Shown here piece by piece: positions 1 to 8,379 of a stretch of 64,000 nt of DNA (positions are counted from its first letter, which is position 1; the number at the start of each line of letters is the position of its first letter). Position numbers and translations under genes: made by a program. The notes under the pieces were generated by a model, which made no database searches, was not told the DNA's origin, and saw nothing but the letters and a program-made list of their open reading frames with translations. Source of the stretch: Kineococcus rhizosphaerae. Its GTDB lineage: Bacteria; Actinomycetota; Actinomycetes; Actinomycetales; Kineococcaceae. The stretch lies in NCBI RefSeq assembly GCF_003002055.1, contig NZ_PVZF01000002.1, positions 186,001-250,000 on the forward strand, in the 5' to 3' direction.

Positions 1-843
1 GCCGAACCGGGCCAGACCCGGCTCGCCGAGGGAACCCACCTGGTCGGTGGAGCCGCGGTCCCGGCCGAAGTAGGCCTCGTCGAGGTCGTTGACGATGGGC
101 ATGACGCTGCGGGACACCGAGACCCGAGGCTCGCGCTCCCAGCCCGACTCCTTCCACACCTGCCGGAACAGGGCGATCTGCTCGGCCTGCAGCTCATCGA
201 AGGGAATGCCGGTGTCCTCGGTGAGCAGGGTCGAGCTCATGAGGTTCATGCCCTGCTCGGCCGTCCACCGGGCGGTCTCGCGGGTGCCCGAACCCCACCA
301 GATCCGGTCGGCGAGGCCGGGGGACTGCGGCAGGATCGGCAGCGTCACGCTGCGGCCGGTCATGCGCGGGTTCGACTCCGCGACGCCGGCGCCGGCGATG
401 GCGCGGCGGAAGACGTCGGTGTGCCGGCGGGCCATGTCGGCCTCGGTCTCACCGTCGGCGGGGACGTACCCGAAGGTGGCCGGGCCGTGCAGGGCGGGCT
501 CGGGTGATCCCCGGCTCACGCCGAGCTGGAGGCGGCCCCCGGACAGCAGGTCCGTCATGGCCGCCTCCTCGGCGGCGTACAGCGGGTTCTCGTACCGCAT
601 GTCGATGACGCCCGTGCCGAGCTCGATCCGGCTGGTGCGGGCCGCCATGGCCGCCAGGACCGGGTACGGAGCGGCCTGCTGGCGGGCGAAGTGGTGCACC
701 CGCACGTAGGCGCCGTCGAAGCCGAGCTCCTCGGCGGCGACCGCGAGCTCGACGGTCTGAACGAGGGCCTCGCGCGCGGTCCGGGCGGCCGAGCCCTGGA
801 CCGGCTGGTAGTGCCCGAAGGACAGGAATCCGATGCGCTTCAC
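1..843 (-). CDS. LLM class flavin-dependent oxidoreductase, C-terminus outside window
   Basis: Luciferase-like monooxygenase family (FMN or F420 dependent TIM barrel). The first 281 codons are visible and the 3' end lies beyond the window. The N-terminus KRIGFLSFGHY, the internal ELGTGVIDMRYENP stretch and the LGVSRGSPEP segment are typical of this family. The GTG start at 843 is chosen because the barrel's first beta strand follows directly and no in-frame ATG lies closer. It diverges from the shikimate dehydrogenase-like gene at 885, leaving only 41 bases for both promoters. The substrate cannot be read from the sequence; family members oxidise aldehydes, sulfonates, alkanes or F420-linked compounds. 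Confidence 0.85.
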   Translation of the reverse strand, partial: MKRIGFLSFGHYQPVQGSAARTAREALVQTVELAVAAEELGFDGAYVRVHHFARQQAAPYPVLAAMAARTSRIELGTGVIDMRYENPLYAAEEAAMTDLLSGGRLQLGVSRGSPEPALHGPATFGYVPADGETEADMARRHTDVFRRAIAGAGVAESNPRMTGRSVTLPILPQSPGLADRIWWGSGTRETARWTAEQGMNLMSSTLLTEDTGIPFDELQAEQIALFRQVWKESGWEREPRVSVSRSVMPIVNDLDEAYFGRDRGSTDQVGSLGEPGLARFG

Positions 844-884
844 GTGGTCATTGAACCATCAACAAGTCGAGTCTGTTCCACACT

Positions 885-1718
885 GTGACGGTGATCTCCA
901 AGGACACCCAGCTCTGCCTGTCACTGTCGGGCCGCCCCAGCAACCTCGGCACCCGCTTCCACAACTTCCTCTACGCCGAACTCGGCCTCGACTTCGTCTA
1001 CAAGGCCTTCACCACCGACGACCTGCCCGCCGCGATCGGCGGCATCCGGGCCCTGGGCATCCGCGGCGCCGGGATCTCCATGCCCTACAAGGAGGACGTC
1101 ATCGCCCTCGTCGACGAGCTGGAGGCCTCCGCCGCCGCCATCGACTCCGTCAACACGATCGTCAACACCGGCGGCCGGCTCGTCGCGCACAACACCGACT
1201 ACCTCGCCGTGGTGACCCTGCTCGCCGAGCACGGCATCACCCCGGACGGGACGGGGCGGGGCCCCGCGGCCGTCCTCGGCAGCGGCGGCATGGCCAAGGC
1301 CTGCCTCGCCGCGCTGCGCGACACCGGCTTCGACGACCTGCTCGTCGTCGCCCGCAACGAGACCACCGGTGTGCCCCTGGCCGCGCAGTACGGCGCCCGC
1401 TGGCTGCCCGCGCTGGGGGCCGAGCGCCCCGCGCTGGTCCTGAACGCCACCCCCGTGGGCATGGCCGGCGGACCCGCCGAGCACGACCTGCCCGTCGCCC
1501 GCGAGGTCGTCGAGGCCGCCCGGGCCGTCTTCGAGGTCGTCGCCGTCCCCGAGGACACCCCCCTCGTCCGCCTGGCCCGCGAGCTCGGGCGGACCGTCGT
1601 GACGGGCACCGAGGTCGCCGCCCTGCAGGCCGCCGAGCAGTTCGCGCTGTACACCGGCGTCCGTCCGAGCCCCGACCAGGTGCGCCGAGCGGGTGAGTTC
1701 TCCCGCCGTCCGGTGTGA
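885..1718 (+). CDS. Shikimate 5-dehydrogenase-like protein
   Basis: 277 residues, the usual AroE length. An N-terminal substrate half carries SLSGRPSN (12-19) where AroE has its SxS shikimate-binding loop, the catalytic Lys in MPYK (K69), Asn90 and the Asp of HNTD (D105). A Rossmann half follows with GSGGMAKA (132-139) for NAD(P). The usual NTDGxG is NTDYLAV here, so the pocket differs and quinate or another polyol acid is possible. No other aromatic-pathway genes are nearby, which argues against it being the main biosynthetic AroE. The GTG start leaves a very short leader. It overlaps the longest possible frame of the next gene but not the start preferred for it. Confidence 0.8.
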   Translation: MTVISKDTQLCLSLSGRPSNLGTRFHNFLYAELGLDFVYKAFTTDDLPAAIGGIRALGIRGAGISMPYKEDVIALVDELEASAAAIDSVNTIVNTGGRLVAHNTDYLAVVTLLAEHGITPDGTGRGPAAVLGSGGMAKACLAALRDTGFDDLLVVARNETTGVPLAAQYGARWLPALGAERPALVLNATPVGMAGGPAEHDLPVAREVVEAARAVFEVVAVPEDTPLVRLARELGRTVVTGTEVAALQAAEQFALYTGVRPSPDQVRRAGEFSRRPV

Positions 1719-1758
1719 GGAGCGCCCCGTGGGGCCCTGCGCGCGGGAGGATCGTGAC

Positions 1759-2718
1759 GTGTCCTCGTCGCCCTCCCCGTCGTCCTCGTCATCGTCGTCG
1801 TCACCCTCTCGCCGTCTCCAGGCGGACGCGCGCGCTGCCGACGTCGAAGGGGTGATGAGCCCGCCCGGTCCCGACGCGCCCGGTCCCGCCGTGCCCGTGG
1901 TCCACCCGCAGCGGGCCAGCAGCGCCTCGGGTGGGCGGGGGCTGGGCGCCGCGCTGCTGCTCGTGCCTGCGCTCGGTGCCGTCGCCGTGACGCTGGCCGC
2001 CGTGCTCGCCTCGTCGACGACCGCCCTCGTCGTGGCGCTGGCCGCCGCGGGGGTCCTCGTGGTCGTGCTGGCCGTGGCCCTGGCCGGCAGCGTGCGCGCC
2101 CACCGGCAGGCCGAGCGCAGCGCCGACCAGCTGCTGTCGGCGCTGGAGACCGCCCGCGACGAGAACGTCAACGACGCCGTGACCGGCCTGCTCAACCGCC
2201 GCGGCCTGCTGCTGGTGGGCCACCAGGTCCTGGAGTCCGCGCGCCGCTCCGGCGGTGCCGTGCACGCCTGCGTCGTCGAGGTCACCCCGGGCGTCCGGCT
2301 CGGGGAGGGGGCGCGGACGGCCGACGACGTCCGCCTGCAGCGCGAAGCCGAGTGGGCCGCCGCGGCGGCCGCGCTGCGCGGCGCGACCCGCACCTCCGAC
2401 GTCGTGGCCCGCGAGGGCGAGGGGCGGTTCATCGTCCTGGGCCCCGGTGCCGGGCTGCACGCCCAGGAGCTGGAGCGGCGCATCCGCGTCGGCCTGGCCC
2501 AGGGCCGCCTGGCCGGCGGCGGGGACCGCACGGCGCGCCTGGCCGTCGAGGTCGGCGCCTCCGTGCTGGCCCCCTGGGACGAGGGCGGGGTCGCCGACCT
2601 GCTGGTCCGTGCCGAGCAGGCCCTCGCGCAGCGCCGGGCGTTGCGCCGCAGCGCCCCCCAGCACGGGTGGGGGCGCCGGCGCAGCGACCGCAGCGCGCGC
2701 CCCGAGCAGCGGCCCTGA
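1759..2718 (+). CDS. Membrane-anchored GGDEF-like protein with degenerate signature
   Basis: 319 residues. A Ser/Pro-rich N-terminus is followed by two hydrophobic segments (about 62-86 and 88-110), a short helical linker and a GGDEF-fold domain that opens with DAVTGLLNRRG (139-149). The active-site hairpin reads REGEGRF (218-224) instead of GG(D/E)EF, so diguanylate cyclase activity is doubtful; it may bind GTP or act as a c-di-GMP-related scaffold. The GTG at 1759 is preferred because GGGAGG sits eight bases upstream. Other in-frame starts are GTG 1693, which would overlap the previous gene, and ATG 1855, which follows GAAGGGG. Confidence 0.75.
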   Translation: MSSSPSPSSSSSSSSPSRRLQADARAADVEGVMSPPGPDAPGPAVPVVHPQRASSASGGRGLGAALLLVPALGAVAVTLAAVLASSTTALVVALAAAGVLVVVLAVALAGSVRAHRQAERSADQLLSALETARDENVNDAVTGLLNRRGLLLVGHQVLESARRSGGAVHACVVEVTPGVRLGEGARTADDVRLQREAEWAAAAAALRGATRTSDVVAREGEGRFIVLGPGAGLHAQELERRIRVGLAQGRLAGGGDRTARLAVEVGASVLAPWDEGGVADLLVRAEQALAQRRALRRSAPQHGWGRRRSDRSARPEQRP

Positions 2719-2785
2719 CCTGCGCGCCGTCCCCTCCCTGCGCTCGGGCCGACCCCGACGCGCAGGTCGTCGACGGCGCCTGCAG

Positions 2786-2791
2786 TAGGCT
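2786..2791 (+). promoter_or_regulatory. Candidate -10 box of the leuS leader
   Basis: TAGGCT lies seven bases before a GTG that opens an 11-codon reading frame (10 residues plus stop), the arrangement of a leaderless actinobacterial transcript. It would place the leuS transcript start near 2799. No clear -35 hexamer is visible. Confidence 0.4.
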
Positions 2792-2798
2792 TGCCCCC

Positions 2799-2831
2799 GT
2801 GTCGTCCCGTCGACTTCCCAGCCGGCGCTGA
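2799..2831 (+). CDS. Candidate leader peptide upstream of leuS
   Basis: A ten-residue frame MSSRRLPSRR follows a -10-like box directly. It holds four Arg codons and one Leu codon (CTT, uncommon in DNA this GC-rich) next to CGA. Its stop codon lies at the 5' arm of a weak hairpin (about 2830-2854, GAGC/GCTC), which is followed by a strong terminator-like hairpin. This is the geometry of an attenuator. Leader-peptide attenuators have been predicted upstream of leuS in some Streptomyces. Whether this frame is translated is inference. Confidence 0.35.
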   Translation: MSSRRLPSRR

Positions 2832-2861
2832 GCTGCTGCAGATCGCAGGTGCTCGCGTCGT

Positions 2862-2886
2862 GACCCCTCCTGCGTGAGGGGTCTTT
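2862..2886 (+). terminator. Terminator-like hairpin in leuS leader
   Basis: An eight-base perfect stem (GACCCCTC / GAGGGGTC) with a six-base loop is followed by TTT. It lies 55 bases before leuS. It either ends transcription from the GGDEF gene or acts as the attenuator of leuS if transcription starts near 2799. Confidence 0.6.
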
Positions 2887-2941
2887 CGCTGTTCCAGGGC
2901 AAGTTCGGGGTGCGGGAGCACGACAGCACCGGGAGGACGAG

Positions 2942-5473
2942 ATGACGCAGGACGTTGGGCAGCACGCCCAGGAGCAGACCGAGGAGCAGGACGGCCAGCG
3001 CTACGACGCGTTCGCCCTGCAGGACAAGTGGTTGCCGGTCTGGGACGAGCTGAAGCCGTTCCGCAGCGGGGAGCCGGGGGACACCCGGCCCAAGAAGTAC
3101 GTGCTCGACATGTTCCCCTACCCCTCCGGCGACCTGCACATGGGCCACGCCGAGGCGTACGCGCTGGGTGACGTCATCGCGCGGTACTGGCTGCAGCGCG
3201 GTTTCGACGTCATGCACCCCATCGGCTGGGACGCGTTCGGGCTGCCGGCCGAGAACGCCGCCATCAAGCGCGGCCTGGACCCGCGGCGGTGGACGTACGA
3301 CAACATCGCCCAGCAGCGCGCCTCGATGCGCCGCTACGCGTGCTCGTTCGACTGGGACCGCGTCCTGCACACGTCCGACCCCGAGTACTACAAGTGGAAC
3401 CAGTGGCTGTTCCTGAAGCTGTACGAGAAGGGCCTGGCCTACCGCAAGGACTCCCTGGTCAACTGGGACCCGGTCGACCAGACGGTCCTGGCCAACGAGC
3501 AGGTGCTGCCCGACGGCACGTCGGAGCGCTCCGGTGCGAAGGTCGTGAAGAAGAAGCTGACCCAGTGGTACTTCCGGATCACCGAGTACGCCGACCGGCT
3601 GCTGGACGACCTGGACACCCTGGAGGGCCAGTGGCCCGCCAAAGTCATCTCGATGCAGCGCAACTGGATCGGGCGCTCCACCGGCGCTGAGGTCGAGTTC
3701 GCCATCGAGGGCCGCGACGAGCCGGTCACCGTCTACACGACCCGTCCCGACACCTTGCACGGTGCGACGTTCATGGTCGTGGCCGCCGACTCCGACCTGG
3801 CCGAGGAACTGGCCGCCGGGTCGGCGCCGGAGGTCCGCGAGCAGTTCGAGGCCTACCGCACCCGGGTGCAGGAGACCTCCGACATGGACCGGCTGGCCTC
3901 CGAGCGCGAGAAGACCGGCGTCGACCTGGGCCGCTTCGCGCTCAACCCCGTCAACGGCGAGAAGCTGCCGATCTGGGCCGCCGACTACGTCCTGGCCGAC
4001 TACGGCACGGGCGCCATCATGGCCGTCCCCGCCCACGACCAGCGGGACCTGGACTTCGCGCGCACCTTCGGCCTGCCCGTGCGGGTCGTCGTCGACGTGC
4101 GCGACGGCGACGGGAACCCGCTGCCCGACCCGGCCGTGTCCGGCGAGGCGACCGCGGGCGACGGCGTGCTGGTCAACTCCGGCCCGCTGGACGGGCTGGA
4201 CAAGAAGGCCGGCATCGCGCAGGCGATCGAGCTGCTGGCCGAGCAGGGCAAGGGCCGGCCGGCGAAGAACTACCGGCTGCGCGACTGGCTGATCTCCCGG
4301 CAACGCTACTGGGGCACCCCCATCCCGATCGTGCACACCGAGACCGGTGAGGTCCCCGTCCCCGAGGACCAGCTGCCCGTCCTGCTGCCGCCGTCGGAGG
4401 GGCTGAACCTCACCCCCAAGGGCACCTCCCCGCTGGGGGCGGCCGAGCACTGGGTGAACGTGCCCAGCCCCGTCGACGGCAGCCCCGCGCGCCGGGACCC
4501 GGACACGATGGACACCTTCGTGGACTCCTCCTGGTACTACCTGCGGTTCGTGTCCCCGCACGACGACACCAAGGCGTTCGACACGGACCTGATCGGCCAG
4601 TGGGGCCCGATCGACCAGTACGTCGGCGGCGTGACCCACGCGATCCTGCACCTGCTGTACGCGCGGTTCATCACCAAGGTGCTGCACGACCTGGGCTACG
4701 TGCCCTTCGACGAACCCTTCACCCGCCTGCTGAACCAGGGCATGGTGCAGATGGAGGGCTCGGCGATGAGCAAGTCGAAGGGCAACATCGTCCGGCTCTC
4801 CGACCAGCTGGAGGAGCACGGCGTCGACGCGATCCGGCTGACGATGGCGTTCGCGGGCCCGCCCGAGGACGACATCGACTGGGCCGACGTGTCCCCGTCG
4901 GGGTCGGCGAAGTTCCTGGGCCGGGCGTGGCGGCTGGCGCGCGACGTGACCTCGGCCGCGGGGGCCGACCCGGCGACGGGTGACCTGGCCCTGCGGCAGG
5001 TGACGCACCGGACGCTGCACGAGGTCGCCCAGCACGTCGAGGCGTACCGCTTCAACGTCGCCGTCGCCCGCGTCATGGAACTGGTCAACGCGACCCGCAA
5101 GGCCATCGACTCCGGTCCCGGCGCGGGCGATGCGGCCGTGCGGGAGGCCACCGAGGCCGTCGCGATCGTGCTGTCCCTGTTCGCCCCGTACGTGGCCGAG
5201 GACATGTGGTCGTTGCTGGGCCACGAACCGGCCGTCGCCCGTGCCGGCTGGCCCGCGGTCGACGAGGCGCTGCTGGTCGAGGACACCGTGACGTGCGTCG
5301 TGCAGGTCAAGGGCAAGGTCCGCGACCGTCTGGAGGTGGCGCCCGACATCACGGCCGAGGCGTTGCAGGAACTGGCGATGGCCTCGGACAAGGTGCGCGC
5401 CGCGATCGAGGGCCGGAGCGTGCGGACCGTCATCGTCCGCGCGCCGAAGCTGGTCAACGTCGTCACCGCCTGA
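2942..5473 (+). CDS. leuS: Leucyl-tRNA synthetase
   Basis: Charges tRNA-Leu with leucine in the cytoplasm. 843 residues, the normal length for bacterial class I LeuRS. The HIGH motif is HMGH (66-69) after [10 protein letters not shown]. The KMSKS loop is MSKSK (609-613) followed by GN. The CP1 editing domain lies between them and contains the TTRPDT threonine-rich editing motif. The C-terminal anticodon-binding helices and the [10 protein letters not shown] segment are present. The ATG start is preceded by GGGAGGACGAG. A possible attenuator leader lies upstream. Confidence 0.98.
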   Translation: MTQDVGQHAQEQTEEQDGQRYDAFALQDKWLPVWDELKPFRSGEPGDTRPKKYVLDMFPYPSGDLHMGHAEAYALGDVIARYWLQRGFDVMHPIGWDAFGLPAENAAIKRGLDPRRWTYDNIAQQRASMRRYACSFDWDRVLHTSDPEYYKWNQWLFLKLYEKGLAYRKDSLVNWDPVDQTVLANEQVLPDGTSERSGAKVVKKKLTQWYFRITEYADRLLDDLDTLEGQWPAKVISMQRNWIGRSTGAEVEFAIEGRDEPVTVYTTRPDTLHGATFMVVAADSDLAEELAAGSAPEVREQFEAYRTRVQETSDMDRLASEREKTGVDLGRFALNPVNGEKLPIWAADYVLADYGTGAIMAVPAHDQRDLDFARTFGLPVRVVVDVRDGDGNPLPDPAVSGEATAGDGVLVNSGPLDGLDKKAGIAQAIELLAEQGKGRPAKNYRLRDWLISRQRYWGTPIPIVHTETGEVPVPEDQLPVLLPPSEGLNLTPKGTSPLGAAEHWVNVPSPVDGSPARRDPDTMDTFVDSSWYYLRFVSPHDDTKAFDTDLIGQWGPIDQYVGGVTHAILHLLYARFITKVLHDLGYVPFDEPFTRLLNQGMVQMEGSAMSKSKGNIVRLSDQLEEHGVDAIRLTMAFAGPPEDDIDWADVSPSGSAKFLGRAWRLARDVTSAAGADPATGDLALRQVTHRTLHEVAQHVEAYRFNVAVARVMELVNATRKAIDSGPGAGDAAVREATEAVAIVLSLFAPYVAEDMWSLLGHEPAVARAGWPAVDEALLVEDTVTCVVQVKGKVRDRLEVAPDITAEALQELAMASDKVRAAIEGRSVRTVIVRAPKLVNVVTA

Positions 5474-5476
5474 CCC

Positions 5477-5977
5477 GTGCCGGTGACCGTCCTGCCGCCG
5501 CCCACCCCGCGCCTCGTGCTGCGGCGGTGGACGGCGGCCGACCGCGGACCCTTCGCGGCGCTGAACGCCGACCCGGAGGTCATGCGGTACTTCCCGTCGG
5601 TGCTGGACCGGGCGGCCTCGGACGCGCTGGCCGACTACTGCGACGGGTGCTTCGACCGGCTGGGTTTCGGTCTGTCCGCCGTGGAGCACGCGGGGGAGTT
5701 CGTCGGTTTCACCGGGCTGCACCGGATGCGCTGGTACCCCGACGAGGTGGAGATCGGCTGGCGGCTGGCCCGCCCCGCCTGGAACCGGGGGTTCGCGACC
5801 GAGGCGGCGCGCGCCTGGGTCGAGGTCGCCCGCGGGCTGGGCCTGCCGCGCCTGATCTCGATCGTCGACCCGGACAACGCGGCCAGCCTCGCTGTGACCC
5901 GCAAGCTCGGGATGGTCGAGGGCTGGCGGGCCGAGGAGGAGGGGCGCCCGCACGTGGTGACGGTCCTGGAGCTCTGA
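5477..5977 (+). CDS. GNAT family N-acetyltransferase (RimJ/RimL-like)
   Basis: 166 residues with a full GNAT fold: RLVLRRWTAAD at the N-terminus, FVGFTGLHR in the middle strands, the acetyl-CoA pyrophosphate loop region around RPAWNRGFATEAARAW, and SIVDPDNAASLAVTRKLGM near the end. This pattern is typical of RimJ/RimL-type acetyltransferases that modify protein N-termini or small amines. It starts three bases after the leuS stop, so it is probably co-transcribed with leuS. The acceptor is unknown. Confidence 0.85.
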   Translation: MPVTVLPPPTPRLVLRRWTAADRGPFAALNADPEVMRYFPSVLDRAASDALADYCDGCFDRLGFGLSAVEHAGEFVGFTGLHRMRWYPDEVEIGWRLARPAWNRGFATEAARAWVEVARGLGLPRLISIVDPDNAASLAVTRKLGMVEGWRAEEEGRPHVVTVLEL

Positions 5978-6042
5978 GGCCGGCGCGGACGACGAGGTCG
6001 TCGCACGTTCCACGACCGGCTGCGCGCGGACCCCGGAGGCGC

Positions 6043-6048
6043 TAGAAC
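6043..6048 (+). promoter_or_regulatory. Candidate -10 box, leaderless start of the FHA gene
   Basis: TAGAAC lies exactly six bases before the GTG at 6055, matching the spacing seen at several other genes in the window. It supports that GTG as the start and suggests a leaderless mRNA. Confidence 0.4.
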
Positions 6049-6054
6049 CAGCCT

Positions 6055-6864
6055 GTGCGACGCGAGCGCGAGGCGACGGCCCCGGTGGCGGACGGACGGG
6101 CCGGCGGCCCGTCGCTGACCGTCGTGTACACGGGCGAGCAGGACGAGGTCTACGACTTCCCCGCCGAGGGCTGCCGGCGCACCTTCGGCCGCGACGACGA
6201 GCGGTGCGACATCGTCGTCTGGTCCGCCCTCAACGGCTCGGACCTGGCGCGGGTGGCCGGCGTGGTCTTCCGCATGGACGGGGAGCTGTGGCTGCGCAAC
6301 CTCGCCCTGAGCCACGCGCTGCGGGTGCAGGTGCCCGGACGGCCCCCCGAACCGGACCTGCCGCCGCGCCGCTCGGACGCCGACCGGGGCCCCGCCCGGT
6401 CGCTGCCCGGACCGGTGTGCACCGTCCTGGGCCCCGACGGCTGCGAGCTGCTGGTGCGCCAGGAAGCGCACCCCCGGCCCGATCCCGCCGGGCGGGCCGG
6501 GGTCCTGCCGGGTTCCCCCACCCGGTTCGAGGTCCCGGCCGTGCCGGACCACCTGCGGGCGGTCGCGGTCGCTGTGTGCGCGCCCCTGCTGCGCGGGGAG
6601 CGGTTCCCCGCCTCCTACAGCGAGGTGGCGGTGACGCTGCGGCTGCGCAGCGCGCGCACGGCCCGGCGGCTGGTCGACGAACTGTGCGACTGCTGCGCCC
6701 CCGCTCACCCCGTCCCCGGTGAGCGCCCGCCGGGAGACCGCCGGACGCTGAGGCTGCCGGCCTACTACGACCTGGCGCACGTCCTCGTCGCCCACCACCG
6801 CATCGACACCGACGACCTGCGCCTGCTGCCGTCCCCGCCCACCGACGGGACGGCCCGGTCGTGA
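6055..6864 (+). CDS. Degenerate FHA-domain protein with probable winged-helix C-terminus
   Basis: 269 residues. Residues about 20-95 fit a forkhead-associated domain: the TFGRDDERCDIVV strand pair and the RNLALSHALRV end strand are clear. The usual SxxH phosphothreonine-binding loop reads ARVAGV, so phosphopeptide binding may be lost or altered. After a Pro/Arg-rich linker, residues about 150-225 (LRAVAVAVCAPLL, FPASYSEVAVTL, SARTARRLVDEL) look like a winged helix, as in FHA-wHTH proteins that partner Ser/Thr kinases. The gene overlaps the kinase gene by four bases, so both are probably made together. It is likely a substrate or adaptor of that kinase (inference). Confidence 0.7.
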   Translation: MRREREATAPVADGRAGGPSLTVVYTGEQDEVYDFPAEGCRRTFGRDDERCDIVVWSALNGSDLARVAGVVFRMDGELWLRNLALSHALRVQVPGRPPEPDLPPRRSDADRGPARSLPGPVCTVLGPDGCELLVRQEAHPRPDPAGRAGVLPGSPTRFEVPAVPDHLRAVAVAVCAPLLRGERFPASYSEVAVTLRLRSARTARRLVDELCDCCAPAHPVPGERPPGDRRTLRLPAYYDLAHVLVAHHRIDTDDLRLLPSPPTDGTARS

Positions 6865-8228
6865 GCGCGCCCGGCGCCGGCGCACCGCTGGCCGCGCACC
6901 CCGACCTGGAGGTCCTGGGCGTCCTGGGCACCGGAGGGGTGGGCACCGTCCACCGCGTCCGGGACGTCGCCTCCGGTGCGCTGCTGGCGTGGAAGGTGTG
7001 GCACGAGCCGCTCAGCGAGCACGACCACCGGCGCTTCGAGGCCGAGTGCGCCCTGCACACCGCACTGTCCGGGCACCCGCACGTGACCCGGCTCGTCGGG
7101 CACGCCCGGCCCGGACCCGGTGAGCGTGCCTGGATCACGACCGAGCTGCACGAGACGTCGCTGCAGGACTGGCTGGCCGAGCACCGCCCGACGTCCACCC
7201 AGTGGCACGTCCTCGTGACGGACCTGCTGTCCGGTCTGGGGGCCGTCCACGCCGCCGGGCACGTCCACCGCGACGTGAAACCCGCCAACGTCCTGCTGAG
7301 GGCGGGACGCTGGTCGTTGACCGACCTCGGGCTGGTGATGCCCGTCGACGGCACGACGCGCGACGCGCCGGCGGGCACGCCGTACTACCTCGCCCCCGAA
7401 CTGGGCCGCCCCGGGGCCGTGCCCGGGCCGCGCAGCGACGTCTACTCCACCGCGCTGACCCTGCTGCAGGTGCACGACCGCCTCGCCGACCCCGAGAACC
7501 TGCCCCCGGCGGTCGAGCGGGTCCTGACCCGGGCCGCCTCGGTGCACCCGGCCGACCGGCCCGCCGACGCCCACGACCTGCACCGGCGGCTCGTGGCGGC
7601 CGCCGCGGGGCAGGCTCCGGCCGGCGTCCCGCCCGTCCCCACCGGTGCGGCGAGGGACCGGACCCGGCGCGAGGTGCGGCTGAGCGCGCTGGGAGCCGCC
7701 CTCGTCGCCTGCCTCGTGCTGACGGGCAGCACCGCCGCGAGCACGACGGCTGCCGGCTGCCCGGTGACGACCACCGTCGACGCGGTGGTCCCCGGCCCCG
7801 GACCCGGTCTCACCGAGGTCAGCCACCTCGGCTACGCCGTCCACGGTCACCTCTCCCTGGAGCTGTCGGGCCGGGTCGCGCCGGAGCTGGTCGCGGCCGG
7901 CCCTGGGTCGCTGTGGATCGTCTCCTTCCCCCGGCGCCTGCCCGTCGGCCACGACGGGCGACCCGGCAGCCAGACGTGGTACCCGCTGGGCGTGGTGCGG
8001 CCCGACGGGGACGGCTGCTTCCAGACCGACCCGCTGCAGCTCAGCTCCTACGCCGCGGCCCAGGGCATCGTGTTCGACGTGGCCCTGGCCCGCCTGAGCC
8101 CCCAGCGGCAGCGGCAGGCCACGGCGTGGCTCGCGGAGAACTCCGCGGACGGGTGGCGGCCCCTGCCGGCCGACGTGGAGCCGTTGAGCACGTTCGTCGT
8201 CGACTCCGGGCCGTTCGAGGTGCTCTGA
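6861..8228 (+). CDS. Transmembrane Ser/Thr protein kinase (PknB-like)
   Basis: 455 residues. The cytoplasmic kinase domain (about 15-245) has the Gly-rich loop GTGGVGTV (23-30), Lys45 in AWKVW, the catalytic loop HRDVKPAN (136-143), DLG (155-157) in place of DFG, and AGTPYYLAPE (171-180). One hydrophobic segment (about 276-297) follows an Arg-rich stretch. A roughly 155-residue extracellular part has no PASTA repeats and no family I recognise; it may sense an envelope signal. The catalytic residues are present, so the kinase should be active. Translation is coupled to the upstream FHA gene by GTGA. Confidence 0.88.
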   Translation: MSAPGAGAPLAAHPDLEVLGVLGTGGVGTVHRVRDVASGALLAWKVWHEPLSEHDHRRFEAECALHTALSGHPHVTRLVGHARPGPGERAWITTELHETSLQDWLAEHRPTSTQWHVLVTDLLSGLGAVHAAGHVHRDVKPANVLLRAGRWSLTDLGLVMPVDGTTRDAPAGTPYYLAPELGRPGAVPGPRSDVYSTALTLLQVHDRLADPENLPPAVERVLTRAASVHPADRPADAHDLHRRLVAAAAGQAPAGVPPVPTGAARDRTRREVRLSALGAALVACLVLTGSTAASTTAAGCPVTTTVDAVVPGPGPGLTEVSHLGYAVHGHLSLELSGRVAPELVAAGPGSLWIVSFPRRLPVGHDGRPGSQTWYPLGVVRPDGDGCFQTDPLQLSSYAAAQGIVFDVALARLSPQRQRQATAWLAENSADGWRPLPADVEPLSTFVVDSGPFEVL

Positions 8229-8232
8229 GCCC

Positions 8233-8274
8233 CGGTCCCGTCAAGGGCAGGGCTGCCGGTGAGGGCCGGGACCG
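8233..8274 (+). terminator. Candidate terminator after the kinase gene
   Basis: The inverted repeat CGGTCCCG / CGGGACCG encloses a second small stem (GGCAG/CTGCC). It lies just after the kinase stop codon. There is no U tract, which is common for high-GC terminators. Confidence 0.45.
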
Positions 8275-8308
8275 TCACCCGTTTGGATGAGCGCTCCGGT
8301 CACCGGGT

Positions 8309-8336
8309 GCAGGTGGTCACGAGGGGGGTCACCTGC
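8309..8336. repeat. Inverted repeat upstream of the GH16 gene
   Basis: GCAGGTG (8309-8315) is matched by CACCTGC (8330-8336). It lies 44 bases before the GH16 start, in the position of an operator or 5'-UTR hairpin. No regulator gene is adjacent. Confidence 0.35.
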
Positions 8337-8379
8337 GCCGGTGCCCGACGTGCCACCCCACCGGCCCGCGGAGGACCCC

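Noticed and set aside
365-382. T-arm-like sequence GGTTCGACTCC suggesting a tRNA
   Set aside because: The flanking bases do not form the acceptor, D or anticodon stems, and it lies inside a clear oxidoreductase gene.
1693-1758. Upstream extension of the GGDEF protein
   Set aside because: It would overlap the previous gene and lacks a ribosome site, while GTG 1759 has GGGAGG at good distance.
2429-6013. Very long open frame antisense to leuS and neighbours
   Set aside because: High-GC coding DNA leaves antisense frames open; the translation is Arg/Gly/His-rich with no domain, and leuS on the other strand is certain.
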